From Lunularia cruciata (taxonomy: Eukaryota > Streptophyta > Marchantiopsida > Lunulariales > Lunulariaceae), in contig OX419759.1 of the NCBI GenBank assembly GCA_948567375.1, positions 28,621,493 to 28,685,492 of the forward strand: DNA of 64,000 nt. The letters run 5' to 3'. Positions 21,989 to 34,200 of the stretch are shown here, piece after piece. The notes beneath the pieces were generated by a model. The model ran no database searches and was not told the DNA's origin. It worked only from the letters and a program-made list of their open reading frames with translations. Position numbers and translations under genes: made by a program. Position 1 is the first letter of the stretch. Each line of letters begins with the position of its first letter.

Positions 21989-22000
21989 TTAAATACTTAA
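21989..22000 (-). promoter_or_regulatory. E1 LTR promoter, TATA-like
   Basis: TTAAGTATTTAAGG on the minus strand is kept at the equivalent place in the 5' LTR (about 31899-31910) and in the solo LTR (60210-60218). It sits ~115 nt after the LTR-ORF stop, so the ORF lies in U3. Confidence 0.45.
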
Positions 22001-22113
22001 GCAAATGGCAGTTCTCTTCCTAATGTACCGCTTCCTAACATCTCTTCCTAACTGCAGATCTAAATTGACAATGCATCTCTTCATATCTGCCTCTTCCTAT
22101 CTCAAAACTGTTG

Positions 22114-24983
22114 CTACCCCAATCTCATGTCTACTTCATCATCATCTTTCAAACCCGATGATCTTTCTACTACTTCTCCTTCTCCAGGTATATCTGATTC
22201 TACCAATTCCTTTGCTACTTCTACTATTTCTTCATTAGGAACTACAATTGAGGTCATGTTTAAGCTACCTACATCTTCATCTGCTAACCCAATCTTCTCT
22301 AATGTCTCTTATAATAAGTCCAATGACACCTGAATTCCTACTTTTGCAACATTGGACTTCCTCTCCTTTGTCACACTACTCCTAATTCTCTCTAACTTTG
22401 ATTTAACTAAATCTAATCTAAGACTGACATTGTCTCCTACTTCTAACATCTTCCAATCTACTTGCTCCCTTAATCGGATCAGCAAAGTGTTCATATTTAC
22501 ATCTTTGGCTTTTCTCTTCCAAGTTTCCTGCACAAGCAACTTCAACTCATGTAGATGTGCTTCTTCCAATCTCCCTTCAGCCTCTGTGCTCAAGATTGCT
22601 AGCAACTTTCCTACAACTTCTCCTATTGATTTTGACTCATACCCTCAAGATCACTCTGCCTTCAACTCTTTGCGGTACATCTTCAACTCATCTTTGTACT
22701 CAACAACAAGCATCTTCTTCTCCTCCACATACTGTGAACTCTATAACTCAACACTTTGTACCAGCTCGTGGAATCTTTCTTCTTCTTGATGCCTGATTAC
22801 TAACTCTCTTTGCCATGCTTGGTCCTTCTCGACTACACTCTTCCTCAAGCTTTCCAACTCTTGCTCCATTATCGCGGCCGTTGCTTTCAAATGAAATACC
22901 CTCAATGCGCATATCACTGACTTCCTCTTTCATCTTGGTCAGCAGCATTGCCTGCTCCTTCAATTCTTCAGCTTGCTTTTGCAATTCCTTACTTCTTGAC
23001 TCAAAACTCTCTTGCAACATCTCGAAAGTCTTCTTCTTCAAGATTGCATCCACCCGAAGTTCTTCAACTTCCTCATCTCTTTGGATTACTTGCTCCTGCA
23101 AACCTTTTACTTCACCCAATAGATACTTCACCACTTGTAACTCATTTGTCACCTTCATATGATCTTGGGGAATTACCTTTTGATGCTCCTTCAATAGTTC
23201 CAACAATGGAGTGACAACCTTCAAAAGATACTATATTCCACCAAATTTCTCTTTGTCTTCATCCTCGTCTTTGTACTTTGCCTCTTCCATCGGCTCCTTC
23301 TGCCAAAGTCATGATCTTTGTATCTTCAAAGACACTGCTTCCGAGCTTCCTTCTTCCTTACCTATTGAACTCGGCCCTGTAGGGTACTTCTTTTGTCTTT
23401 CAGCCCCCTTCTCTTTCACAACCAAGGCTACGCAATGATTCTTCTTTCTTGGTACACTATCAATCATTGCATGACAAGCTTCACTCACTCTAACCGATTG
23501 CTGAACCTCAGGTTCCCCCTCACTCTCACTTCTGGATTCCTCACTTTGTAAAGTGAGTTCATCTTCTTCTGAGTTCTCTCTTTGAGACTTTGTTTCCCCT
23601 TTAGACTCAGATTTTGATGATGCTTCTCTCACCATCTTCTTACTCTGTAGAACTAGTCTTCGGGTCTTCCTTTGAGCTAGAGGTGACTTTGGTTCTTTGG
23701 GTTTACTACGCTTCTTCTTCTTTGGACTTGTGACTTCTTCTATCTTCCATCTTCCATTGTCCCGTCCTCAAGAAGTGATCATCATTGGCTCGCAATTGTG
23801 TTATATATTGTTTCTCTTCTTCATCTACTTCCCATCTTAAATCAGGATGGAAATGCGACACCATGCAATGCCTCTACTCTACTGTCAGCAAATTCAACCC
23901 AAAGTAGAAGTGTGCTACAAATGGTGCAAAATAATGTGGAGGCAAACCTGTCCTCCAATTGACCACCATCTGCCTCGTTCATTGGTGAAAACACTTTGCC
24001 TAATTCACCTTCACTCTTGCAAACATCTGGTGGAAAAAGACCGCTTACTGCATGTTCACGTAAGTTGTTCATTCTGGTTTGAACATGGCCATTATTGTCC
24101 CCACAATACTTTGTCTAATTGGGTCCCAATAGGACTCCACCTTATAACCATTTGTTGTTTGTGGATTAAAGAACAAATTTTGGATCTCCACTGTCTCTTC
24201 TATAGCATCACACTTTCGATAGAAGGTGATCCCTGTTGGTTCTCTTGCTTCCTTCCCCAACACTAACTTCCAATCCAAATTAGTCCATTGAGCCGGATTC
24301 CCTCTCTTCCCCTCAACTTCAGGGCCTTCCTCACAATTACTAGTAGCTATCTCTACCATGACTCATGGGAAACTGAAATTCCAATTCCATGCTAAAAAGG
24401 TAATATGAAGTTTGTTCAAGACTTCGATTCTTGCTACAACATCTAACCTACTAATTGCAAAACTTTGCACCGCCAAAGCATTTGTGATCTTCTTTGCCAT
24501 GATATGCTCTCTCATTCTTTGGCATTGAAAGACTATGCCTTCTCTTGGACAAGACACTCTAACCTCTTTTGGATTTTGGAAAATTGCACTCTCAATTGGC
24601 TTCTTGACATGCATTACTCCAGGATGACTACTCAGAGGGATTGGAAATTTACTTGACATATTCAACTTGTCCCTGCGCAATCACAATTTTATATTACCCC
24701 AAGTTGCAATCATTCTTCAATCAATTTCAAAATCAACTTCCCCTCTTTTGCATATTGCTGTCTTGTCATTATCAAGACATGCTTCTTCTGCCTCTGCCAT
24801 TTCTTGAAGTGTACTTTCTTGCCACATACCAAGGTTGTTAGACGATCTTTGTATCGGCCTTTGCTTCCCAATCCAAAGACGATGCTCTTTGGACTTCTTC
24901 CTTTGTACCCCTCTCTTGAGTACCTTCATCATTGAATCCGATCTCAACTTCTTTGGATTTCCTTTGAAGTCACTTCTGTCTAT
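22114..24983 (-). pseudogene. LTR-ORF copy i (coiled-coil protein encoded in U3)
   Basis: Same family as the copies at 32026, 42610 and 57306. The initiator codon is ATA here. It begins 83 nt inside the LTR. Pieces in order on the minus strand: basic N-terminus; a conserved block with FYRKCDAIEE, NGYKVESYWDP and MAMFKPE (24240-24070); in shifted frames PPHYFAPF and HFYFGLNLL (about 23920); an acidic segment (NSEEDELTLQSEE, about 23570); a coiled coil (LLELLKEH; EVEELRVDAILKKKTFEMLQ; 23220-22780); then LEEAHLHELKLLVQETWKRK and LRLDLVKSKLERI; C-terminus DDDEVDMRLG. Several frameshifts. The function is unknown. It is within the 3' LTR, so it would be present at the 3' end of the genomic transcript. 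Confidence 0.75.
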
Positions 24984-25066
24984 TCCTTCTTTTGCAATTC
25001 AACTTTCTTTGTTTACTTCTTCTCCCAAATGCTAATAAACAAAAAAAACAAAAAGTGGGCACCACA

Positions 25067-25080
25067 TACCTCCTCTCTCA
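25067..25080 (-). other. E1 polypurine tract
   Basis: Minus-strand TGAGAGAGGAGGTA directly precedes the 3' LTR. Its first three bases are the integrase stop codon, so pol ends exactly at the tract. Confidence 0.85.
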
Positions 25081-26480
25081 AATGTGAGCGTCCCCACAAA
25101 CACCAACAACCGGTTCTTTATACAAAGTTGGGTCCATGGTCCAATACTTTCTAACCCTCCACCCATTTACTCGAGTGGCAAAAGGATTGCCGTCTAGGTC
25201 TGCAAGTTGAATAGAGCCATTGGCATTTATGTGCATAACACGGTATGGCCCTATCCACCTCAAATGTAGTTTTTTTGGAAAAAATATGTGGCGATTGTCA
25301 TATAACAACACCAAGTCCCCTTCCCAAACAACCACAGGCTTGATTCTTTTATCGTGCCTGCCCTTCCATTGTTCTTGAACTTCCTTCATGGTTTGCATTG
25401 CATCGTCCCTTTTCTCTTCTAACCACATCAGTTGATGGATCCGAAGATCTTGGCTTTCTTCCTCCGACATTCATTCTTTGCAAAGAATTCGATATGTCGG
25501 TACTTCAAATTCAACTGGTAGTATGGGATGCAATCCGTATGTCAAGAAATAAGGAGTTTGCTTGGAAGTAATCTTTTTAGTTGTTTGATATGCACACAAA
25601 GCTACAGGTAACTTTGTGTCCCAATTGTAGGCATAATTGACTGTCACCTTATTCAAAATTTTGCACAACAATCCATTGGCCTTCTTTGTGAGTCCATTTG
25701 CTTTTGGGTTGTAAGGCATGGTCTTCTAATGTTTAATTTGGAAGTATTGGGTTAACGCTTCCACCATTGAGTTCAAAAAATGAGTTCCCCAATCATTGAT
25801 CAATTCCAGAGGACACCCATAATGGGAAATGATGTTTCGGAAGAAAAATTCTACAACTATTTCTGCATCATCTCTTCATGTTGCCTCCGCTTCTACCATC
25901 TTGGTTGCATAATCAGTGCATACCAAGATGTATCTTTTCCTCATGACTCTAGTCACTGGTTGAATGGGACCCACAAAATCAATACCACATTTCTCAAATA
26001 GGGCCAATGGCAAAATTGGTTTCAAAGGCCACTGGGAAGTCGCCATTGGTTTCTCTATTCTTTGACAAGCATCACAACTTCAAATATGGGTGAAGTATCT
26101 TATACATTATAGGCCACCAATACCCTACTAAAAGAATTTTCTTCACCGTATTTTTTAGGGCATAATGTCCTCCTGATGCTTCAGAGTGTAAGGATTCAAT
26201 GACTCTTCCGACTTAGTATGCTTCCAAACATCTCCGAAGTACTTCATCTTGCCCATCTTAAACAAAATGTTGTGTTTTAATTGGTACGGCCCCATTTTCC
26301 AGAGGAAGACTGCCCTCTGCTTTGGGTCCAGCCCCTCAAGACAATGACACATATGCAGATAGTGATATTTGGCCGAATACCTTGTACTTCAAACAACCAT
26401 CAGATGATATAGCTCTTCATCATGAAACCAATCATTGATTTCCAAGTCTTGGTCTTGAGTTTTTAACTTGGATAAGAAGT
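25078..26480 (-). pseudogene. E1 integrase
   Basis: Minus-strand pieces: an N-terminal part with CHCLEGLDPKQRAVFLW and the zinc-binding region (26352-26100, broken); the core with PYNPKANGLTKKANG and TYGLHPILPVEFEVPTYR (25719-25480); and the C-terminal part RHDKRIKPVVVWEGDLVLLY, LHLRWIGPYRVMHI, NGWRVRKYWT, ending GDAHI. The core is split by frameshifts. No chromodomain follows, unlike the neighbouring chromoviruses. Confidence 0.85.
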
Positions 26481-26511
26481 CCGCATTTGAATGCAAAGCT
26501 CCCTTCCTTAC

Positions 26512-28260
26512 TTATATAGTGTATATGAATTCTTGTAACAACAAGATCCATCTTGCAATTCTCCCAGACAAATCTGCCTTCTTGATCAAATGTTGCAATG
26601 CATAATGGTCAACATAGAAGACAAACTCGTATCCCAATAGGTAGTGGCAAAATTTCTTGCAGGCATACACCATTCCAAGTGCTTCTTGTTGAGTTGTCAA
26701 ATAGTTCTTTTCTGAGACTGATAATTGTTGGCTGGCATAATAAACCGGATAGTCCTTCTTCTTCTTGTCTTTTTGACTTAAGACAACTCTGATTGCCATG
26801 GAAAAAGTATCCACATACACATGAAAAGGGACGTCCCAATTTGGAGACCTCATAATTGGTGCTTCATACAATTTCTGCTTCAATACTTGGAGAGCATCTT
26901 CTTGCACGACTTCCCACAAGTAGTCTTTGGACTTCTTCAGTAGCTTTGTAAGGGGTGCAACCAACATTGCTTAATTTGACACAAAGCGTTTGTAGTAACC
27001 GACATGTCCTAAGAAGGCTCTCAATGCCCAGATATTCTTCGGGGATTCCAAAGCTGAGATTACTTTGACCTTCTTGACATTGACTTCAATACCTCGGCTT
27101 GACACCCAATGCCCCAAAAGAATTCCCTCTTTCATTGCAAAGAAGCATTTCTCCAGGTGTAATGACAAACCGGCAAAATGACACCTTTCAAAAGTTTGGT
27201 GAAGGTAATCCAAATGTACATCTCTTTGCCCAAACACACAAAAATCATCAATGAAGACTTCCACAAATTTGCACAGAAAATCCTTGAAGATCACATTCAT
27301 CATCCGTTGGAAAGTAGCAAGAGCATTACACAACCCAAAGTGCATTTGATTGTAAGCAAAGGTTCCCTAATCGGTCATGAATGTGGTTTTATCCTTGTCC
27401 TCTTCTTGGATAGATACTTGATTGTATCTTGAAAATCCATCAAGAAAACTATAACAAGGATGACCAACTACTTGGTCCAAAATTGTATCAACAAAAGGCA
27501 AAGGATGATGATCTTTCCTTGTGACTGCATTCAATTTGTGAAAATCTTGGCACACTCAAATCTTTCACGTCTTCTTCTTCAAAACAATGACAATGGTGGA
27601 AACCCACTCACTACTCAAGACAGGAAAGATTATTCCGGCCTCTAAGTACTTGTCAATTTTATCTTTCACCAAGAGGGAGTACTTTGGGTTTAGGCGGTAT
27701 TGTCTTTGCCAAACCGGAACTGCACCTATAACCAGATCAATCCGGTGTTCTCCAAATTCTCCTGCAATGCTCGACATTTGATCAATAGACTAGGTGAATA
27801 CATCATGGAATTCTATAAACAAGGTAGTGTATCCTGCCAACTCCTCCATAGTGACTATCTTTGAAATCTTCAAAATTTTTCCTTCAGTCAAGATAACATC
27901 TTGACAATCATCGGAGTTGATGACACCTTCAACATGGCTTACTCGGCTCAATCCGAGACGTATTGCAGTCAAACCCCTTTCCTCCAAGTCTTGTTCACTT
28001 GAGGCAATGTTGTATGGGTCTTTGTCTTTGACCTCTACCTTGTAACATTCTAGATAATTAACTTGGAGTTTGTCTTCGGAGTCTTTGGAAGATGAAGACA
28101 AAGAATCTTTGGATTCATCTTCTTCTTCCAACAAAGTAGTTTCTCCAAGGTGAGGAACCTTCATCCAACTCACGGTCACCAGCTTCTGATCTTTGGACAA
28201 AATGTCCTTAAACCTTAACTTTTGCTGGTGCCAATCCACAATAACATGGGCACTATACAA
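26512..28260 (-). pseudogene. E1 reverse transcriptase and RNase H
   Basis: After a linker (28260-27790, acidic, with DSLSSSSKDSEDK) the RT shows VKDKIDKYLEAGIIFPVLSS, QDFHKLNAVTRKDHHPLPF, then MHFGLCNALATFQRMMN, EVFIDDFCVFG (catalytic motif FIDD) and LGHWVSSRGIEV; the thumb/connection has ALRAFLGHVGYYKRFVSN. RNase H has FHVYVDTFSMAIRVVLSQK, YYASQQLS, QEALGMVYACKKFCHYLLG and DLSGRIARWILLLQEF. Three frames are joined by small indels. Confidence 0.9.
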
Positions 28261-28600
28261 CTAGGGTCTTCCGATCAAGAGAAGATAACTAGTTTTGGTT
28301 ACTGGTTGCAATACAATGTAATTTAACTTGAAGGGCACTCCTCCAATGATCGTGGTAATATTTGACAGCATGCCCAAGTGCAGTCTCCTGGTTTGATCCA
28401 CAAATTTTAGAATTCGGGGTGTTGGTTAAAACGTTGTATACCCTTGTAGATGTGCAGTGTCTTCTGTCATGACATTTACACCCAACCCCGAATCAATGGG
28501 TATGGATGTGATCATATAGCTTGCAATCTCCGCATCCACCTTGGGAGATCCCAAATCTTCTTGTTCAATATGATAAATAGCGGGTAAGTCTTTCTTGGTC
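28261..28600 (-). pseudogene. E1 aspartic protease
   Basis: The minus strand reads DLGSPKVDAEIASYMI, SIPIDSGLGVNVMTEDTAHL with DSG as the active-site motif, then RRLHLGMLSNITTIIGG, VLQPVTKTSYLLLIGRP. The layout is that of a gypsy protease. Stops are present. It joins the linker reading SAHVIVDWHQQKLRFKDI. Confidence 0.75.
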
Positions 28601-28619
28601 ATTGTTGTTACTTTCTTGA

Positions 28620-31139
28620 GGGCTGAACTTAGCTGCTTTTTGTACAGCTTGTTGTCCTCCTACAATTGCTTAAATGTGACATTAGCACTTGTAGATGCCA
28701 TATCAACCACAATATTGTACTATGGGACTCCTCCCAATTTCCCCTCTTTCCCTTTGTCTTTGGATCCAAAGTCTGTCCTTGTTCAAATTGGACTTTGGGG
28801 TGCTTGAGGATGGTAATCAAAGTATGTATGGCCTTGACCTGATGATTGTTGGGTTGACCAACTTTGGCTTGGATCAAGTCTTTTACTTTGGACCTGATAT
28901 CCACCGGAAAAACTGGAGACTATGTCTTTGTGTTCTCCTCCAAACTCATCTCCCACGTGTAGAGTATTGCTTCCTTAATTTCTTTCTGCAAGGCTTTTAC
29001 TTTAGCTTTTGCTAGGATCTTTTCTTCCTTAGCAAAAAGGATAGCTTTTGGGCGTAGTCTCTTCACCTTTTGTGAAGACGAAGAAGGAGTACTCACTTCT
29101 TTGGGATTGCGCTTCTTCTTCCTCGTGCGTGTCTCTACCTTCAAAATTTTGAGGTCAGGCCATTTTCCTTCTGAAGCGGGACTCCCTTCTTGAGGTCTCT
29201 CTTCCTCAAGTGTTATACAATTTACATTTGTATCTCCTTTTGCTTGGAGCGCAACACGCTTAGCGGGGGTCTGGACATACTTTATAGGTGGCTTTGGGTT
29301 GGGTGGTTGTAGGCACTGATTTCTTGTATGCCCTGATCCTTTACAATTTCCGCAAAGGGGCACGTACCCAATTTGCCATCTTGGCTCCAGACAATTTGAA
29401 GATCAATGTCCCATCAAGCCACAATTGTAACAAGCACCCCATGCAACATTTTGAGGTCTATTTTGGCCACCCATTGGTGGTCTTCATGGAGGATCATTAT
29501 TGTTGTACTCCCTTGGTCCATACCTCAGACCTTGATATGATGTGCTTGCCTGAGGATGTACCTCTTGGGTTTGGTACGCAACCTCTTCTTCCTCACTTTG
29601 GTCCCAACCAAGAACCCAATCAATTTATTGCACTGGAAATGCAATGTGGGTCAAATACTCTGTATTAGCATGGCCAGATTTACCACACGTAGTACACCAT
29701 ACATTTGGTCGACCAAATGATGGAGGCTTTCTTCGGTCCTTAGCCCCAATCATCTGGATCTTGAAATCTGCAAACTCTTTAATAAGAGTCTCTAGCTTCT
29801 GATCCGCCTTAGGTACCTTCTTTGCTGGTGGTGTTACTGGTTTCTTTCCTCTGTGTCTTTGTATTCTTTGCAGCTTGGATTCTTCTTTGGATTCCAAAGA
29901 AGAACTCAAAGATGTGGAGGATTCCTTCAAAGAAGAGGATGTGCTGCGAGAAGCTCTCCTTTTATGCTTCTTGCCTTTCTTCTCCCAATTTCTTTGGTTG
30001 CTGGATGAGTGGGAGTGAGCCGCCTCATATCGGGCAACATGTTTGAGGATTTTGTCTAGGGAAGTTACATTCCTCTCCCTGGCAAAGATACGAATCTCCG
30101 GTTAAAGTCCGCCAAGGAACCAGGTTATGGCTTGGGCATCAGAGTAACCTACCACACCGGATTGTTTTGGAACTCGGTTCAATAGGGCCATGAACCGCTT
30201 GGAGTAATCTCTCAATTTTTCCTTCTTCATTTGGTCCAAATCATTAAGTGCCGCAAAGACACTTGTATCATAATCACTTCCCAGAATTGTTCTAGGAAGC
30301 CATTTTGTAATTTATGCCTAGTCTGCTGGTGTGAACTTCTTTTGAGTTACATGGGTGTACCAGCTTCGAGCTTTCTTTTGGAGCAAACTTGGAAAAATCC
30401 ACAAACAATCCACAAAGTCATGTTCCTTGTTGGCAAAGGAAATGACTTTGAATTCTCTGATAAATTCATCAGGATCTTTGTCTTGTTCTATCCCCTTATA
30501 CTTCTGATAGGCGTGTCGGGTCACAGGTAACAAAGTCATCATTTGGTTTGGTGGAATCTACTATGGTAAGTTTGAACTTGAGGGAACCAAAGAGCTGCTT
30601 GGTATGGATGCCGTGGTGGCGGCCCAAGGGTTCCAATTAGTCAAGTTCAAAGTGGGTCTTCTTTGAAAATTTCTTCTTCTCTGGTTGTATTGACTTCAAC
30701 CCAAATAGAAGTAAGAGGTTCCTTCCAAATGTTCTTCAAAATTCCTTCAGGACAACCAATGAATCGTGCATAAAAGATGTTGACACTCTTCTTCCGTAAG
30801 TGTTTATGATGTCTTTTTGTGAACAAACTTCTTAATGAATTTGACTTCCTTTACAACTTTAGGGGAAGTCAGTGTACTAGGTCGTAATGCATATGTCTGC
30901 CCGCTCTAGTCTTGCTTCTTCTTGGAAGAGGGGGAAGAAAAGTAGCCTTGCAATCCTCCTTCACATTTTTTTTGTTCAAGTTCTTGCAAAGCTTCTTGAA
31001 CTTTGTGGAGAAGTTGAAAGTCCAACGCCTCTCGTCCGGTTTTGTCAAAAGCAAATTGGATCTTCAGACGTTCTTCTTCTTCACAATACAACTTTTGTCT
31101 TCAAACTCTCTCTTCCCGTTGTTCTCTTGATGCAGACAT
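28620..31139 (-). pseudogene. E1 gag with three zinc knuckles
   Basis: The probable start is the ATG at 31139 (MSASREQREERV), 88 nt below the LTR end. The core contains KYKGIEQDKDPDEFIREFKV and FPSLLQKKARSWYTH (30500-30340). Three CCHC boxes follow: CTTCGKSGHANTEY (near 29690, last Cys changed), CYNCGLMGH-SSNC (near 29420, interrupted by a stop) and CGNCKGSGHTRNQC (near 29350). A basic segment (RTRKKKRNPKEVS) and helical tail lead to the protease. Frameshifts and stops are present. Confidence 0.85.
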
Positions 31140-31202
31140 TCATATTGCTTTGACACCTAGTTCCAAGATAGGCTTTGTATTCTCCCACTTCCAAGTTTTG
31201 TA

Positions 31203-31220
31203 TCCCCAACAATGGTGCCA
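31203..31220 (-). other. E1 primer-binding site
   Basis: Minus-strand TGGCACCATTGTTGGGGA lies seven bases after the 5' LTR. It resembles the TGGCGCCGTTGCCGGGGA site of Tat/Athila-type elements, with several transitions. Confidence 0.75.
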
Positions 31221-31227
31221 AAAATCA

Positions 31228-34200
31228 TGTGACAACTCGGCAAATATCACTTTTGCGATAATCGGGTAAGTAAGGTTTGTTCCCATAGAGATATGATTCA
31301 AAATTGGTCAAATACAAAGTCAAATAGTAACATGTAGTTCTTCTTGGTTGCGTCTTTAGTCTCTCAGGTAGAAACTACACCCAGAAGAGAGTAACAAGCT
31401 CATGATCTTGACAACTTGTCATGAATACACACTCATAATCACAACATAGCAAATTCTGTCCAAACAAATCTTGATTGTGATGATTCAGATTCTCCCAAAG
31501 ACGGCACTTCACTATGAAAACGACTTTGCCTCAAAATTGTGTTCCACCTCTACACTAAGGTCACAACTTCCTTGATTGAAATTGCTTTACATCAACTTTG
31601 TGCTACACTCACAAATGCAAAATACTACCAACACTACAATTCCTTTGAGATCTGTCAAGGTATTGCTCCGATTGCATTTCACTCAAGATCAAACACATAG
31701 AATGAAGATCAAGACTGTGGAATCCAACATCCACAGACACACTAACTTGCACTTCAAAATTCTCCCAACATTCACAAACATAGATAGAGAATTGATACTC
31801 AAAATTAAGCTCAAGCGACAAGCACTGAAAAACAACACTTCACTTTATCTATCTTCAAAAATATGAATACTGAACAACATAGTACTACAAATGCTCTCCT
31901 TAAATACTTAAGCAAATGGCAGTTCTCTTCCTAATGTACCGCTTCCTAACATCTCTTCCTACTTGCAAATCTAAAATGACAATGCATCTCCTTTGTATCT
32001 ACCTCTTCTTATCTCAAAACTGTTGCTACCCCAATTCAATGTCTACTTCATCATCGTCTTTCAAACCTGATGATCTTCTTGCTACTTCTCCTTCTTTGGG
32101 TATATCTGATTCTACCAATTCCTTTGCTACTTCTACTTTTTCTTCACTAGAAACTACAATCGAGGTCATGTTTAATCTACCTACATCTTCATCTACTAAC
32201 CCAATCTTCTCTAATGTCTCTAATAATAAGTTTGATGACACCTGAATTCCTACTCTGCAACAGTGGACTTCCTCTCTTTGTCACACTACTCCTAATTCTC
32301 TCTAACTCTGATTTAACTAAATCTTATCTAAGACTTACATTGTCTCCTACTTCTAACATCTTGCGATCTACTCGCTCCCTTAATCGGATCAACAAAGTGT
32401 TCATATCTACATCTTTGGCTTTTCTCTTCCAAGTTTCTTGCACAAGCAACTTTAACTCATGTAGATGTGCTTCTTCCAATCTCCCTTTAGTCTCCATGCT
32501 CAAGATTTCTTGCAACTTCTCCTACTAATGCCAACTCATACCCTTGAGATTGCTCTACCTTCAACTCTTTGTGGTACATCTTCAACTCATCTTCGTACTT
32601 AGCAGCAAGCATCTTCTTCTCCTCCACATACTGTGAACTCTATAACTCAACACTTTGTACCAGGTTGTGCAATCTTTCTTCTTCTTGATGCCTGATTGCT
32701 AATTCTCTCTACCATGCTTGATTCTTCTCGGCTGCACTCTTCCTCAAGCTTTCCAACTCTTGCTCCATTATCACAGCCGTCATTTTCAAATGAATACTCT
32801 CAATTTGCACATCACCGACTTCCTCTTTCATCTTGGTCAGCAACATTGCATGCTCCTTCAATTCTTCAGCTTGCTTTTGCAGTTCCTTACCTCTTGACTC
32901 AAAACTCTCTTGCAACATCTCAAAAGTCTTCTTCTTCAAGATTGCATCCACCCGAAGTTCTTCAACTTCCTCATCTCTTCGGATTACTTGCTCCTACAAA
33001 CCCTTTACTTCACCCAGCAGATACTTCACCACTTGCAACTCATTTGTCACCTTCATACAATCTTGGGGAATTACCTTTTGATGCTCCTTCAACAGTTCCA
33101 ACAATGGAGTGACAACCTTCGATAGATACTATATTCCACCAAAGTTCTCTTTGTCTTCATCCTCGTCTTCGTACTTTGCCTCTTCCATTGGCTCCTTCTG
33201 CCAAAGTCGTGATCTTTGTATCTTTAGAGACACTGCTTCTAAGCTTCCTTCTTCCTTACCTATTGAACTTGGCTCCGCAAGGTACTCCTTTCATCTTTCA
33301 ACCCCCTTCTCTACTACAACTAGGGCTACGCAATGATTCTTCTTTCTTGGTACACTATCAGTCATCGCATGACAAACTTCACTCACTCCAACCAATTGGT
33401 GAACCTCAGGTTCCCCCTCACTCTCACTTCCAAATTCCTCACTTTGTAAAGTGAGTTCATCTTATTTTGAGTTCTCTCCTTGAGACTCTGTCTCTCCTTC
33501 AGACTTGGATTCTGATGATGCTTCTCTCACCATCTTCTTAGTCTACAGAACCAGTCTTCGGGTCTGTCTTTGAGCTGGAGGCAACTTTGCTTCTTCGGGT
33601 TTACCATGCTTCTTCTTCTTTGGACTTGTGACTTCTTCCATCTTTCATTGTCCCATCCTCAAGAAGTGATCATCACTGGCTCGCAGGTGTGCAATATATT
33701 GTTGCTCTTCTTCATTTGCTTCTCATCTTAAATCAAGATGGAAATACAACACCATGTGACACCTCTCCTCTGCTGTCAGAAAATTCAACCCAAAGTAGAA
33801 GTGTGATGCAAATGGTGCAAAATAATGTGGAGGCAAACTTGTCCTCCAATTGACCACCATCTGCCTTGTTCATTGGCAAAAACACTTTGCCCAATTCACC
33901 TTCACTCTTACAAACATCTGGTGGAAAAAGACCGCATGATGCATGTTCATGTAAGTCATTTGTTCTGGTTTGAACATGGCCATTATTGTCCCACAATACT
34001 TTGTCTAATTGGGTCCCAATAGGACTCCACCTTATAACCATTTGTTGTTCATGGAGCAAAGAACAAATTTTGGATCTCCGCCGTCTCTTCTGCAGCATCA
34101 CACTTCCGATAGAAGGTGATCCCTGTTGGTTCTCTTGCTTCTTCCCCAACACTAACCTCCAATCCGACTCAGTCCATCAAGCTGGATTCCCTCTCTTCCC

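Larger units (their letters stand above)
21321..25066 (-). repeat. E1 3' LTR, 3746 bp
   Basis: It begins (minus strand) TGTGGTGCCCAC at 25066, immediately after the polypurine tract, and ends TTGTCACA at 21321. It contains LTR-ORF copy i, a TATA-like TATTTAAG downstream of that ORF, and ~0.65 kb of R/U5. Confidence 0.9.

Noticed and set aside
21321-22121. Initial view of a ~0.8 kb LTR with the ORF between integrase and LTR
   Set aside because: The polypurine tract lies before TGTGGTGCCC at 25066, both flanks of gag-pol carry the full 3.7 kb unit, and TSDs fit the long form.
22352-23438. Plus-strand serine-rich frames opposite LTR-ORF copies i and ii
   Set aside because: Antisense of the coiled-coil coding region; no family features.
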